21,159 nucleotides of DNA, taken from contig JAEWCM010000183.1 of NCBI GenBank assembly GCA_023390635.1, positions 1 to 21,159 of the forward strand. The letters run 5' to 3'. The notes under the pieces were generated by a model. That model saw only the letters and a list, made by a program, of their open reading frames with translations. It was not told where the DNA came from and made no database searches. The first letter of the stretch is position 1, and each line of letters starts with the position of its first letter. A program made the translations under genes and the position numbers. Origin of the DNA: Bacillota bacterium (GTDB lineage Bacteria; Bacillota; Desulfitobacteriia; Desulfitobacteriales; Desulfitobacteriaceae). Of this stretch, positions 8,231 to 15,298 are shown piece by piece.

Positions 8231-8959
8231 ATGCTGATCCAGTTAAAAATCCGCCGCCGCTGGCTTTTGATTTGTTTCGGACTTTTCTTGTTGACGTTTG
8301 TTTTTTTCGGTCAACAATGGATAACGAGCACTATGAACCCTTTGCCGAAGCCCATCGAACAAATTGAGACAGATAATAACGTAATTGCGTTAACCATTAA
8401 TGTGGATTGGGGAGACGAATTTATTCCCGGCATTTTATCTGAGTTGAAAAAGGCCAATGCTAAAGTTACCTTTTTCGTTACCGGCCGTTGGGCAAAAGAA
8501 CATCCGGATCTATTGAAAGCTATGGCGGCAGATGGACACGAAATTGAAAATCATGGGTATTCTCACCCTCATCCAGATAATATTTCAGTAACTGCCAATC
8601 AAGAGGAAATCAGAAAAACCGAATCAATTATTCAGGAAATTATTGGGATTAAAACCAATCTTTACGCACCGCCTTACGGAGAAAAAGGTGCATCCGGATT
8701 AAAGGCGGCGGAACAATTGGGATACAAAACCATTTTATGGACTTTGGATACGGTGGATTGGCGGACTGACAGCACACCGGAAGTGATTGCCCAGCGTATT
8801 CTCAATCCGAAGCAGCGTTTCGGAATTATGCCCAAGAAGCAAGGTGCGATTGTCCTGATGCATCCGAAGGCTAATACTTTGAAAGCGTTACCTGTCATAT
8901 TACAGCAATTGATTAAAGAAAACTTCCAGATGCTTCCGCTTCGTGAACTGATAACATGA
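8231..8959 (+). CDS. ylxY: YlxY-type polysaccharide deacetylase family protein
   Basis: Membrane-anchored NodB-fold protein of the sporulation-associated YlxY type. The 242-residue product has a basic N-terminus and one transmembrane segment (about 10-27), so the domain should lie outside the membrane. NodB motifs are degenerate. Motif 1 reads T-I-N-V-D-W-G-D-E around D59 instead of TFDDG. Motif 2 keeps His108 and His112 (HGYSH). Motif 3 reads A-P-P-Y-G instead of R-P-P-x-G. DTVDW and LMHP correspond to the last two motifs. Whether it is a working deacetylase is therefore uncertain. The position after pnp and before an M16 peptidase gene matches B. subtilis ylxY. Its SD is buried in a hairpin. 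Confidence 0.85.
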   Translation: MLIQLKIRRRWLLICFGLFLLTFVFFGQQWITSTMNPLPKPIEQIETDNNVIALTINVDWGDEFIPGILSELKKANAKVTFFVTGRWAKEHPDLLKAMAADGHEIENHGYSHPHPDNISVTANQEEIRKTESIIQEIIGIKTNLYAPPYGEKGASGLKAAEQLGYKTILWTLDTVDWRTDSTPEVIAQRILNPKQRFGIMPKKQGAIVLMHPKANTLKALPVILQQLIKENFQMLPLRELIT

Positions 8960-8978
8960 GAGCAGATCGGAGATACTA
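8949..8978 (+). promoter_or_regulatory. Possible forespore (sigma-F/sigma-G) promoter for dacF
   Basis: GGAGATACTA (8969-8978) fits the sigma-F -10 pattern GGnRAnAnTW at every fixed position, and its end, GATACTA, matches the sigma-G -10 pattern CATnnTA except for the first base. Fifteen bases upstream TGATA (8949-8953) matches the sigma-G -35 pattern GnATR at 4 of 5 positions, but sigma-F poorly. It overlaps the end of ylxY and lies 33 bases before the dacF start. B. subtilis dacF is transcribed by sigma-F, which makes the call plausible, but the -35 is weak. Confidence 0.4.
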
Positions 8979-9011
8979 TCCCATAGCGAAAATTATGATG
9001 GGGTGGTATTA

Positions 9012-10136
9012 ATGATCAGAAATAGACGCGCGCAGGCCCAGTTCTGCGTTTTTCTTTTCAGTATGGTGATGCTTTTTCCTTACCCGGCTTGGGGAGCAGA
9101 AAACAAGAGTACTGCAGGACTTTCCGTTACTGCCGGTTCAGCTTTGTTGATGGACGTAGAGAGCGGTGATGTGCTCTTTGAAAAGAACGGGTATGAAAAG
9201 CGTCCGCCTGCCAGTACGACAAAAATGTTAACAGCTATTTTGGGCCTGGAACTAGGGCATCCGGGAGAAATCGTAACAGTCAGTTCCAAAGCTGCCGCAG
9301 TGGGGCAAGCCACATTACACTTGGATCCGGGTGAAAAAATTATGCTCTATGAATTAATAACAGGGGCTTTGCTTCATTCAGGTAATGATGCCTGTGTAGC
9401 GATTGGAGAGCATATTGCCGGAAGTGAAGAAAAGTTTGTTGAGCTGATGAACACGAAAGCGAAATTGATTGGTGCGGTTAACACCCATTTTATAAATACC
9501 AATGGGTTGCCCAATAAAGACCATTATTCTACAGCATATGATCTTGCCCTGATCGCCCGCTATGGCTTGAAGAATCCCAGCTTTGCTTCTATTACCCGTC
9601 AGAAAGAGACAGAGATTCGTTTTTTGGAGCCTGATGTTATGATGGATTTACGCAATACCAATAAATTACTCTGGAGTTATCCCTATGCAGACGGAGTAAA
9701 AACCGGTACGACGACTGCAGCGGGTAAATGTTTGGTGGCATCGGCAACAAAAGATGGCAGGCAATTGGTGGCAGTTGTTCTCCATGCTGCTGACCGTTTC
9801 GGTGACGCCAAGAAACTTTTGGACTGGGGGTTCGGACAAACTCAACTGGTAAAAATCGCACAGGCCGGACAGTCTATGGCTAAATTTCCTTTAGATAATG
9901 GACAGGCTGTGGATGTATTCACTCCTTTACCCTTGGAGGTTAATATACCCGTTAAAGATGTATCTAAGCTGTCGTTTCAGGTAGTATGGAGTAAAGAAAA
10001 AAACCTTACGATTAAAGCAGGAGAACAATTGGGACTTGGGGAAGTAATTTTAGACAATAAGGTTATTAAGAAGGTGCCTTTACTTAGCGAAATGGATGTA
10101 GAACAAAAAACAAGCTTATGGTCGCTATTTAAATGA
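9012..10136 (+). CDS. dacF: D-alanyl-D-alanine carboxypeptidase (DacF/PBP5 type)
   Basis: Low-molecular-weight penicillin-binding protein that removes the terminal D-Ala from peptidoglycan stem peptides. The start is ATG 9012, 6 bases after GGGGTGG (8999-9005); the GTG at 9003 overlaps that SD and is rejected. The 374-residue protein has a signal peptide (basic start, hydrophobic stretch to about residue 28, cleavage near AWGA-EN). All three active-site motifs are present: STTK with catalytic Ser68 and Lys71, SGN (123-125) and KTG (230-232). A PBP5-type C-terminal beta domain follows from about residue 280. The end (WSLFK) is less clearly amphipathic than in E. coli PBP5. Neighbouring sporulation genes and the candidate forespore promoter favour DacF, but a vegetative DacA role cannot be excluded. 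Confidence 0.9.
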   Translation: MIRNRRAQAQFCVFLFSMVMLFPYPAWGAENKSTAGLSVTAGSALLMDVESGDVLFEKNGYEKRPPASTTKMLTAILGLELGHPGEIVTVSSKAAAVGQATLHLDPGEKIMLYELITGALLHSGNDACVAIGEHIAGSEEKFVELMNTKAKLIGAVNTHFINTNGLPNKDHYSTAYDLALIARYGLKNPSFASITRQKETEIRFLEPDVMMDLRNTNKLLWSYPYADGVKTGTTTAAGKCLVASATKDGRQLVAVVLHAADRFGDAKKLLDWGFGQTQLVKIAQAGQSMAKFPLDNGQAVDVFTPLPLEVNIPVKDVSKLSFQVVWSKEKNLTIKAGEQLGLGEVILDNKVIKKVPLLSEMDVEQKTSLWSLFK

Positions 10137-10185
10137 TGAAGTGAAATCCAAGGCTTTAAACTGGAAGAAAATAAGAGGTGGGAAT

Positions 10186-11454
10186 ATGTATCAGAAGACG
10201 ACGTTGTCTAATGGGGTAAGGATTGTTACAGAAGAGATTGAACATGTGCGCTCAGTAGCAGTTGGCTTATGGGTGGGAGCAGGTTCACGGGATGAAGAGG
10301 AAGGATACGAAGGGATATCTCATTTTATTGAACACATGCTGTTCAAAGGGACAGAAAACCGGACAGCCCGTGAGTTAGCAGAGTCCTTAGAGTCAGTGGG
10401 CGGACAACTTAATGCCTTCACTACGAAAGAATATACCTGCTTTTATGCTAAAGTCCTGGATGAAGATATGGATTTAGCAATTGATGTACTCAGTGATATG
10501 TTTTTCAATTCCTTATTCGATGAAAGAGAGTTAGAAAAGGAGAAAAACGTTGTTATTGAAGAAATCAAGATGTATGAAGATTCACCTGACGAACTTATTC
10601 ATGATCTTTTTTCTGAATATGTGTGGAATGATCATCCCTTAGGCAAACCCATTCTGGGGACGGAAGAGAGTATCAAAACCCTTTCCAGGGAAAAAATCAT
10701 CCACTATTTAGGACGGCACTATAGTCCGGATAATATGGTCATTGCTGTGGCCGGAAAGATTAAGCATGATGAAGTTATTAAAAAATTACAGCCTCTTTTC
10801 CAAGAGTTCAAACGGGGAGGAAGACGGGTTCTGGAAGGTACACCAAACCCTTCGTCGCAAACAAAGGCTCTGGCCAAAGATACGGAACAAATGCATCTTA
10901 TCTTAGGTGTTCCTGGTTTGGCTCAAGAAGATCCGGACATTTACGCGCTAAATATTGTTAATAATATTTTGGGTGGAGGTCTGAGTTCGAGATTGTTTCA
11001 GGAGATCAGAGAGCAGAGAGGTTTGGCTTACTCAGTATATTCCTATCATTCCACATATGTGGATACGGGACTTCTAGCTATCTATGCCGGGACTTCACCA
11101 CAGAATACGGAAGAAGTAGTGGAATGCACCTTGAAACAAGTCCTGCATTTGATACAAAACGGTATTACTCAACAGGAATTAGAGCGGATGAAAGCCCAGA
11201 TTAAAGGAAGTCTGTATCTAGGGCTAGAATCGGTGAGCAGCCGGATGAGTCGCCTGGGAAAAGGGGAATTAACTTACAACAGAGTGATTACTCCTGAAGA
11301 ATTAGTAGAGAAAGTGGAGAAGGTGACTTTGGAAGATACCCATAAAGTGATGGAGCGTCTGTGGCAAAGGGATAAAATTAGTCTAGTCATGCTGGGACCG
11401 TCAAAACATCATGTGGATTTAAGTGCCATCTTGGATAAAGTGGGCTGGCACTAA
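10186..11454 (+). CDS. mlpA: M16 family zinc peptidase (MlpA/YmxG type)
   Basis: Single-repeat pitrilysin-like metallopeptidase related to B. subtilis MlpA (YmxG) and to mitochondrial processing peptidase beta. Starting at ATG 10186, about 3 bases after AGAGGTGGG (10174-10182), the protein is 422 residues. It has the inverted zinc motif HFIEH (His46, Glu49, His50) and the distal acidic ligand region VVIEEI (Glu125/126). The family's GGGLSSRLFQEIREQRGLAYSVYSY segment lies near residue 265-290. It appears catalytically competent. An upstream in-frame GTG at 10141 lacks an SD. The substrate is unknown; the conserved pnp-ylxY-mlpA-ymxH order suggests a link to sporulation or envelope proteolysis, which is inference. 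Confidence 0.92.
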   Translation: MYQKTTLSNGVRIVTEEIEHVRSVAVGLWVGAGSRDEEEGYEGISHFIEHMLFKGTENRTARELAESLESVGGQLNAFTTKEYTCFYAKVLDEDMDLAIDVLSDMFFNSLFDERELEKEKNVVIEEIKMYEDSPDELIHDLFSEYVWNDHPLGKPILGTEESIKTLSREKIIHYLGRHYSPDNMVIAVAGKIKHDEVIKKLQPLFQEFKRGGRRVLEGTPNPSSQTKALAKDTEQMHLILGVPGLAQEDPDIYALNIVNNILGGGLSSRLFQEIREQRGLAYSVYSYHSTYVDTGLLAIYAGTSPQNTEEVVECTLKQVLHLIQNGITQQELERMKAQIKGSLYLGLESVSSRMSRLGKGELTYNRVITPEELVEKVEKVTLEDTHKVMERLWQRDKISLVMLGPSKHHVDLSAILDKVGWH

Positions 11455-11472
11455 AACTTTGGAGTGTGGAAG

Positions 11473-11937
11473 ATGATGCTGGAGAACCTTGAGATTAGAT
11501 TTAAATTCATTGATCAGGGAAAAGGAGTCTATGGAGAGGCTCCTCACTATGCCACAGCGGGAGCGGCGGCGGTGGATTTAAAGGCTTGTTTGGAACATAG
11601 CATGTTGCTTAAAGCCAAGGGCCAGGTAAAAGTTCCTACCGGCATTGCTATTCAATTGCCTGGTCCGCATGTGGTTGCCCTTGTATTTGCCCGCAGCGGC
11701 TTAGCCGCTAAACACGGAATTAATTTAACGAACGGGGTGGGAGTGATTGATTCCGACTACCGGGGCGAAGTTCAGGTCTTGCTCACCAATCACGGGGAAG
11801 AGGATTTTACGATCAATCATGGGGATCGGATTGCCCAAATGGCTTTTCTCCCTGTTTTTGCCGCCCGGTTTGTACAGATGGATGAACTGGAGGATACAGA
11901 GCGGGGAGCCGGGGGATTCGGATCTACCGGAGTTTGA
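11473..11937 (+). CDS. dut: dUTP diphosphatase (dUTPase)
   Basis: Hydrolyses dUTP to dUMP and pyrophosphate, limiting uracil incorporation and supplying dTMP synthesis. The 154-residue product is a trimeric-type dUTPase with all five motifs: AAAVDLKA (motif 1), RSGLA (74-78), GVIDSDYRG with the catalytic Asp near 93-95, GDRIAQM (117-123) and the C-terminal RGAGGFGSTG (144-153). The start is ATG 11473, 8 bases after GGAG (11461-11464). ATG 11476 is possible, while GTG 11464 overlaps the SD. Motif 1 has Ala-Ala-Val where Ser-Ala-Gly-Tyr is common, a mild variation. It sits 18 bases after the M16 peptidase gene and is probably co-transcribed. Confidence 0.95.
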   Translation: MMLENLEIRFKFIDQGKGVYGEAPHYATAGAAAVDLKACLEHSMLLKAKGQVKVPTGIAIQLPGPHVVALVFARSGLAAKHGINLTNGVGVIDSDYRGEVQVLLTNHGEEDFTINHGDRIAQMAFLPVFAARFVQMDELEDTERGAGGFGSTGV

Positions 11938-11943
11938 ATTAAA

Positions 11944-11972
11944 TTGAAATACAATATAAATACGAGTATTTT
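11944..11972 (+). promoter_or_regulatory. Candidate sigma-A promoter
   Basis: TTGAAA (11944-11949), a 17-base spacer, then TATTTT (11967-11972); matches are 5 of 6 and 4 of 6. It would drive the small membrane protein and ymxH-like genes with a leader of about 55 bases. The region is AT-rich, so a chance match is possible. Confidence 0.4.
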
Positions 11973-12035
11973 ACGGGAAATAAGTTCTAGGTATTTTGTT
12001 CTTCTCATAAAATCCGGTAGGAAGGAGATGGAAGA

Positions 12036-12341
12036 ATGGGATATTTAGGACTTATTTTGCTTTTAGGCGGAGTTATCGCGGCTGTAAGACAGCAGCGTTT
12101 CAATGCAATGACACGAACCAAAACCATTCAGAGTCCGTTGGCCCTTGCCTTAGCGCAGGTGGTTGGTACGGCCGGAGGCATCTATCTTTCTCTGGAACTG
12201 CTTTTTTCCTTTCTTAAACTACCGGAAGATTGGTGGGCTCCGTCCTCGTTTGTTATCGAGCCATTAGCAGCTTTGTCTCTTGTATTGGCGATCTTTCAGC
12301 CTTTCGCCATTAAATATTGGCACAAACTATTTAAGAGATAA
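12036..12341 (+). CDS. Small membrane protein of unknown function
   Basis: I do not recognise this 101-residue protein. Three hydrophobic segments are visible: residues 2-16 (GYLGLILLLGGVIAAV), 35-61 (LALALAQVVGTAGGIYLSLELLF) and about 72-93 (VIEPLAALSLVLAIFQPFAI). The loop between the first two is basic (RQQRFNAMTRTK) and the C-terminus is basic (KYWHKLFKR), so both are probably cytoplasmic. A WW pair precedes the third segment. The ATG at 12036 follows GGAAGGAGATGG with good spacing, and codon use matches the neighbours, so it is very likely real. It has a candidate promoter of its own and is probably co-transcribed with the PRC-barrel gene 37 bases downstream. No enzymatic motif is visible. 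Confidence 0.8.
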   Translation: MGYLGLILLLGGVIAAVRQQRFNAMTRTKTIQSPLALALAQVVGTAGGIYLSLELLFSFLKLPEDWWAPSSFVIEPLAALSLVLAIFQPFAIKYWHKLFKR

Positions 12342-12378
12342 TTATATTAAGAGGAGCGATGAGGCAGGAGGGAGAATA

Positions 12379-12693
12379 ATGTTATTAAGTGATCTGGCCG
12401 GCAAAGAAATTATTAATCTGCATGACGGAGCTAAACTGGGGCTAATCCAGGATGCTGATCTGGATGTATCAGGTAACGGCAGCATCGAAGCGATTATTTT
12501 ACCGTTAAGGTCGGGATTCTCCGGTTTTTGGTCAGGCAAGGGAGACCGGGAAACACTGGTTATTCCATGGAAAAATATTAAAAAAATTGGATCTGAAGTG
12601 GTGATAGTCGATATGAGTCAACCGGAGAATTCCAGTGCTGATTCAAGTGCAGCCTTTTATAATAAGGGAGATCGAATCAGCAAATACGTTTGA
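12379..12693 (+). CDS. ymxH: YlmC/YmxH family PRC-barrel protein
   Basis: Small PRC-barrel-like protein of the sporulation-associated YlmC/YmxH family; its molecular role is not established. The 104-residue product begins MLLSDLAGKEIINLHDGAKLGLIQDADLDV, the typical pattern of a short beta barrel, followed by the VIPWKNIKKIGSEVVIVD segment. The C-terminal tail (about 80-104) is Ser/Asn/Asp-rich and longer than the barrel needs. The start is ATG 12379, about 6 bases after AGGAGGG; the longer in-frame reading from 12280 overlaps the preceding gene and has no SD. The position between the M16 peptidase region and dpaA matches B. subtilis ymxH, here with dapB inserted downstream. Its stop codon overlaps the -35 of the dapB promoter. 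Confidence 0.85.
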   Translation: MLLSDLAGKEIINLHDGAKLGLIQDADLDVSGNGSIEAIILPLRSGFSGFWSGKGDRETLVIPWKNIKKIGSEVVIVDMSQPENSSADSSAAFYNKGDRISKYV

Positions 12694-12718
12694 CATCAGG
12701 AAAGATAATCACTAAAAT
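12690..12718 (+). promoter_or_regulatory. Strong sigma-A promoter for dapB
   Basis: TTGACA (12690-12695, consensus) and TAAAAT (12713-12718, 5 of 6) are separated by exactly 17 bases. The -35 overlaps the TGA stop of the ymxH-like gene (12691-12693). Predicted transcription start is near 12725, leaving a leader of about 68 bases. Confidence 0.75.
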
Positions 12719-12733
12719 AGAAAAAAAGCTGTC

Positions 12734-12765
12734 AACCCCGAGTTGCCATGAGCAGGCGGGGTTTT
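12734..12765 (+). terminator. Terminator-like hairpin in the dapB leader
   Basis: AACCCCG (12734-12740) pairs with CGGGGTT (12757-12763), and TGC/GCA (12744-12746 with 12052+700 offset region 12752-12754) can extend the fold inside the loop. A short TTTT run (12762-12765) follows. It stands between the sigma-A promoter at 12690 and the dapB SD at 12780. It may terminate upstream transcripts, act as an attenuator, or be a 5'-end hairpin. The short T-run makes it a weak terminator. Confidence 0.5.
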
Positions 12766-12792
12766 GCCTTATCATTAGCAGGAGGGGTAGTT

Positions 12793-13596
12793 GTGAAAAA
12801 GATACGGGTATTTGTATCAGGGGCATGTGGCAAAATGGGTCAGGAAGTGGTTAGAACGATTCTAAAACAAGAGGACATGGCATTGGTGGGGGCTGCCGAT
12901 TCTCACCGGTCTGGTACGGATATTGGTTTTCTGGTAGGATTGCCCCGTATAGGTGTGGACGTGATCGGCCCTCTGGATATGGAATCTTTAGTGGTAAGCA
13001 AACCGGATATTTTAATTGATTTTACCAATCCTCAGTCCGTATTGAAAAATGCTAAAATTGCCATTGCAGCAGGGGTTGTGCCTGTGATCGGGACCACAGG
13101 CTTGGATGAAGCTGAAATAGCGGAAATTAGGGAAACGGCTCAAAGGGAGAAGGTTGGAGTTTTTATCGCTCCGAATTTTGCCTTAGGTGCTATTCTTATG
13201 ATGCGTTTTGCAAAGGAAGCGGCTCGTTATTTTCCCCATGTGGAAATTATAGAATTGCATCATGACCAGAAATTGGACGCTCCGTCAGGAACGGCGCTGA
13301 AAACTGCAGACGCGATATTGGAAGTGCGCGGCCCTATGGTTCAGGGGCATCCGAAAGAATACGAAAAGATTTCCGGCGCCAGGGGGGCAGATAAGGACGG
13401 GATTCATATTCACTCTGTTCGCTTGCCGGGACTGATCGCACATCAAGAGATTATTTTTGGCGGAGAGGGACAAGCCTTGACCATTCGTCATGATGCCTAC
13501 ACCAGGGAAACCTATATGCCGGGAGTGATGTTAGCGATCCGCAAATCTTATCAACTTACTGAAATGGTGATCGGCCTGGAAAACTTTCTGGATTAG
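12793..13596 (+). CDS. dapB: 4-hydroxy-tetrahydrodipicolinate reductase
   Basis: NAD(P)H-dependent reductase that forms tetrahydrodipicolinate on the diaminopimelate/lysine pathway. The start is GTG 12793, 5 bases after AGGAGGGG (12780-12787). This gives 267 residues, the usual DapB length; the in-frame ATG at 12748 lies in the leader hairpin and is rejected. The N-terminal dinucleotide motif is GACGKMG (10-16). The catalytic/substrate motif HHDQKLDAPSGT covers 156-167, where His156 and Lys160 correspond to the catalytic pair. It has its own sigma-A promoter. Its position next to dpaA is telling: DapB and DpaAB draw on the same DapA product, one for cell wall and lysine, the other for spore dipicolinate. 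Confidence 0.95.
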   Translation: MKKIRVFVSGACGKMGQEVVRTILKQEDMALVGAADSHRSGTDIGFLVGLPRIGVDVIGPLDMESLVVSKPDILIDFTNPQSVLKNAKIAIAAGVVPVIGTTGLDEAEIAEIRETAQREKVGVFIAPNFALGAILMMRFAKEAARYFPHVEIIELHHDQKLDAPSGTALKTADAILEVRGPMVQGHPKEYEKISGARGADKDGIHIHSVRLPGLIAHQEIIFGGEGQALTIRHDAYTRETYMPGVMLAIRKSYQLTEMVIGLENFLD

Positions 13597-13600
13597 ATTA

Positions 13601-13629
13601 AACCATTCACTTTGCTTCCTCATATACTA
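13601..13629 (+). promoter_or_regulatory. Sigma-K promoter for dpaA-dpaB
   Basis: AACC (13601-13604) matches the sigma-K -35 pattern mACm. After 16 bases, CATATACTA (13621-13629) matches the -10 pattern CATAnnnTA at all fixed positions. The predicted start is about 35 bases before the dpaA ATG. Sigma-K is the late mother-cell factor that transcribes the dipicolinate synthase operon in B. subtilis, so sequence and context agree. Confidence 0.75.
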
Positions 13630-13670
13630 GATTGTAGTCAATGGGACGCTGTCTCAAAGGGGGCATAGTG

Positions 13671-14582
13671 ATGAGTGCGGATCTGGAAGGAATTCGACTG
13701 GCCATTATAGGAGGGGATGACAGAGAAGTTTTTTTAATTCCTGAGCTGCAAAAGAAAGGAGCCTACATAATCGGGGTCGGCTTAGAAAAAGCACCGCAAA
13801 TTCCAGGATTGATGATTTGCTCATCGTTACTGGAAGCAGTCCGGCAGGCAGATGCAGTGTTTTTTCCGATGTTTGGAACTGATGAACGTGGGATGGTAAA
13901 GGCCAAATATGCTAAAAATCCTATCATCTTAGATGAAGAAGTACTTCAGACTATACCTACAAAAGTACCGATATTTATTGGATGGGCCCGGCCTGCACTG
14001 AAATCAGCAGCAAAGGCGATGGGATTGCATATTGTGGAAACGGCAAATTTGGATGAGATTGCTATTCTTAACTCTATTCCCTCCGCAGAAGGAGCAATTC
14101 AGATGGCTATGGAGAACACAGTGATTACCATTCATGGCAGTGAGAGCTTTGTCATTGGATTGGGTCGCTGTGGCTGGACTTTAGCCCGTACCTTAAAAGG
14201 AATGGGTGCCAAGGTTACCGGTGTAGCACGAAAGCCGGCTGACTTGGCCAGAGCTTTGGAGATGGGTTTGGAAGGTGTGCATTTTTCCGCTTTAGGAACA
14301 GCCATTGAGAAGGCAGAAATCGTTTTTAATACTGTTCCTGACATGGTCTTTAATCGGACTCTTTTGGAAAAGATGTCACAAGATGCGGTCATCATTGATT
14401 TAGCCTCTATCCCTGGCGGCACCGATTTCGATTATGCGCAGAGACGGGGAATTAAAGCCATCTTAGCACCGGGTCTGCCTGGTATGGTAGCGCCTAAAAC
14501 GGCTGGAAAAATTTTGGCTCGGGTTTATCCGCAACTCATTCTTAACCACTTGACCACCGTTAATTCTGGTATGGAAAGATAA
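13671..14582 (+). CDS. dpaA: Dipicolinate synthase subunit A
   Basis: With DpaB, converts the DapA product to dipicolinic acid in the mother cell during late sporulation; the product accumulates in the spore core as its calcium chelate. The 303-residue protein has the DpaA N-terminal domain (RLAIIGGDDREVFLIPELQ) and a C-terminal NAD(P)-binding Rossmann domain with GLGRCG (163-168) followed by a basic GVARK turn. Start choice: AAAGGGGG (13656-13663) lies 7 bases before ATG 13671. GTG 13668 is only 4 bases away, and ATG 13641 lacks an SD. It has its own sigma-K-type promoter, and dpaB follows after 17 bases. This gene is the clearest sign that the organism forms endospores. Confidence 0.96.
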   Translation: MSADLEGIRLAIIGGDDREVFLIPELQKKGAYIIGVGLEKAPQIPGLMICSSLLEAVRQADAVFFPMFGTDERGMVKAKYAKNPIILDEEVLQTIPTKVPIFIGWARPALKSAAKAMGLHIVETANLDEIAILNSIPSAEGAIQMAMENTVITIHGSESFVIGLGRCGWTLARTLKGMGAKVTGVARKPADLARALEMGLEGVHFSALGTAIEKAEIVFNTVPDMVFNRTLLEKMSQDAVIIDLASIPGGTDFDYAQRRGIKAILAPGLPGMVAPKTAGKILARVYPQLILNHLTTVNSGMER

Positions 14583-14599
14583 AGTGGAGGTGCGAAAGA

Positions 14600-15187
14600 A
14601 TGCAGCTTGCTGGGTTAAAAATTGGCTTTGGAATTACCGGTTCACACTGCACCTTGAGTGAAATTACAAGAGTTATGAGGCGTATCGCTGAAATGGGGGC
14701 AGATATAACACCAATTATTTCATTTTCGGTAGAAACTATGAATACCCGTTTTGGTCAGGCGGAGGAATGGAAAAAACAGTTTACGGAAATTACCGGCAAA
14801 GAACCGATACACACTATTCCAGAAGCGGAACCGATTGGACCGCGAAAATTACTGGATTGTATGGTGATTGCACCTTGTACCGGTAATACATTGGCCAAAT
14901 TGGCCAACGGAATCACGGATACAGCAGTATTGATGGCGGCTAAGGCTCATTTGCGCAATCAGCGGCCGGTGGTTATCGCGATATCGACGAATGATGGTCT
15001 GGGGATCAATGCCCGTAATATTGGATCGTTACTGGTTTTTAAAAATTTATACTTTGTACCTTTTGGACAGGATGACCCGGCAAAAAAGCCTAATTCTCTG
15101 GTGGCACATATGGGAAAATTGCCGGAAACAATCAGTGATGCTTGTCAAGGCAAACAAATTCAACCTATTTTATTGGATTACAGTTAA
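14600..15187 (+). CDS. dpaB: Dipicolinate synthase subunit B
   Basis: Flavoprotein-fold subunit of dipicolinate synthase. The 195-residue product begins with the typical LKIGFGITGSHCTLSE (GxTGS nucleotide-loop type, residues 7-20). It has APCTGNTLAKLANGITD (91-107), the second conserved segment of this flavoprotein-like family, and a later STNDGLGINARNIG stretch. Length agrees with B. subtilis SpoVFB (about 200). A GTGGAGGTG SD precedes ATG 14600. It is co-transcribed with dpaA, and the operon is probably closed by the hairpin at 15299-15334. Confidence 0.95.
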   Translation: MQLAGLKIGFGITGSHCTLSEITRVMRRIAEMGADITPIISFSVETMNTRFGQAEEWKKQFTEITGKEPIHTIPEAEPIGPRKLLDCMVIAPCTGNTLAKLANGITDTAVLMAAKAHLRNQRPVVIAISTNDGLGINARNIGSLLVFKNLYFVPFGQDDPAKKPNSLVAHMGKLPETISDACQGKQIQPILLDYS

Positions 15188-15281
15188 ACAATTTTAAAGG
15201 TTCTCAGCTAAATATTTTTCATGGTGAACATTTAAATTTTGTTGATTTTATGTAAAAATAAGATAATAAATAAATTTATTG

Positions 15282-15290
15282 TGATAAGAT
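15282..15290 (+). promoter_or_regulatory. Possible extended -10 promoter for asd
   Basis: TGATAAGAT (15282-15290) combines a TGn extension with TAAGAT, which matches the -10 consensus at 4 of 6 positions. There is no good -35 at the right distance. It would start transcription near 15297, immediately before the hairpin at 15299. Low confidence. Confidence 0.3.
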
Positions 15291-15298
15291 GAAAGACA

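Noticed and set aside
11747..11947. A second reading frame overlapping dut
   Set aside because: It is out of frame with an intact dUTPase carrying all five motifs, and has no independent SD.
12006..12013. CATAAAAT as a sigma-E -10 element before the small membrane protein gene
   Set aside because: It fits the -10 at 7 of 8 positions, but no ATA-type -35 lies at the right distance upstream.
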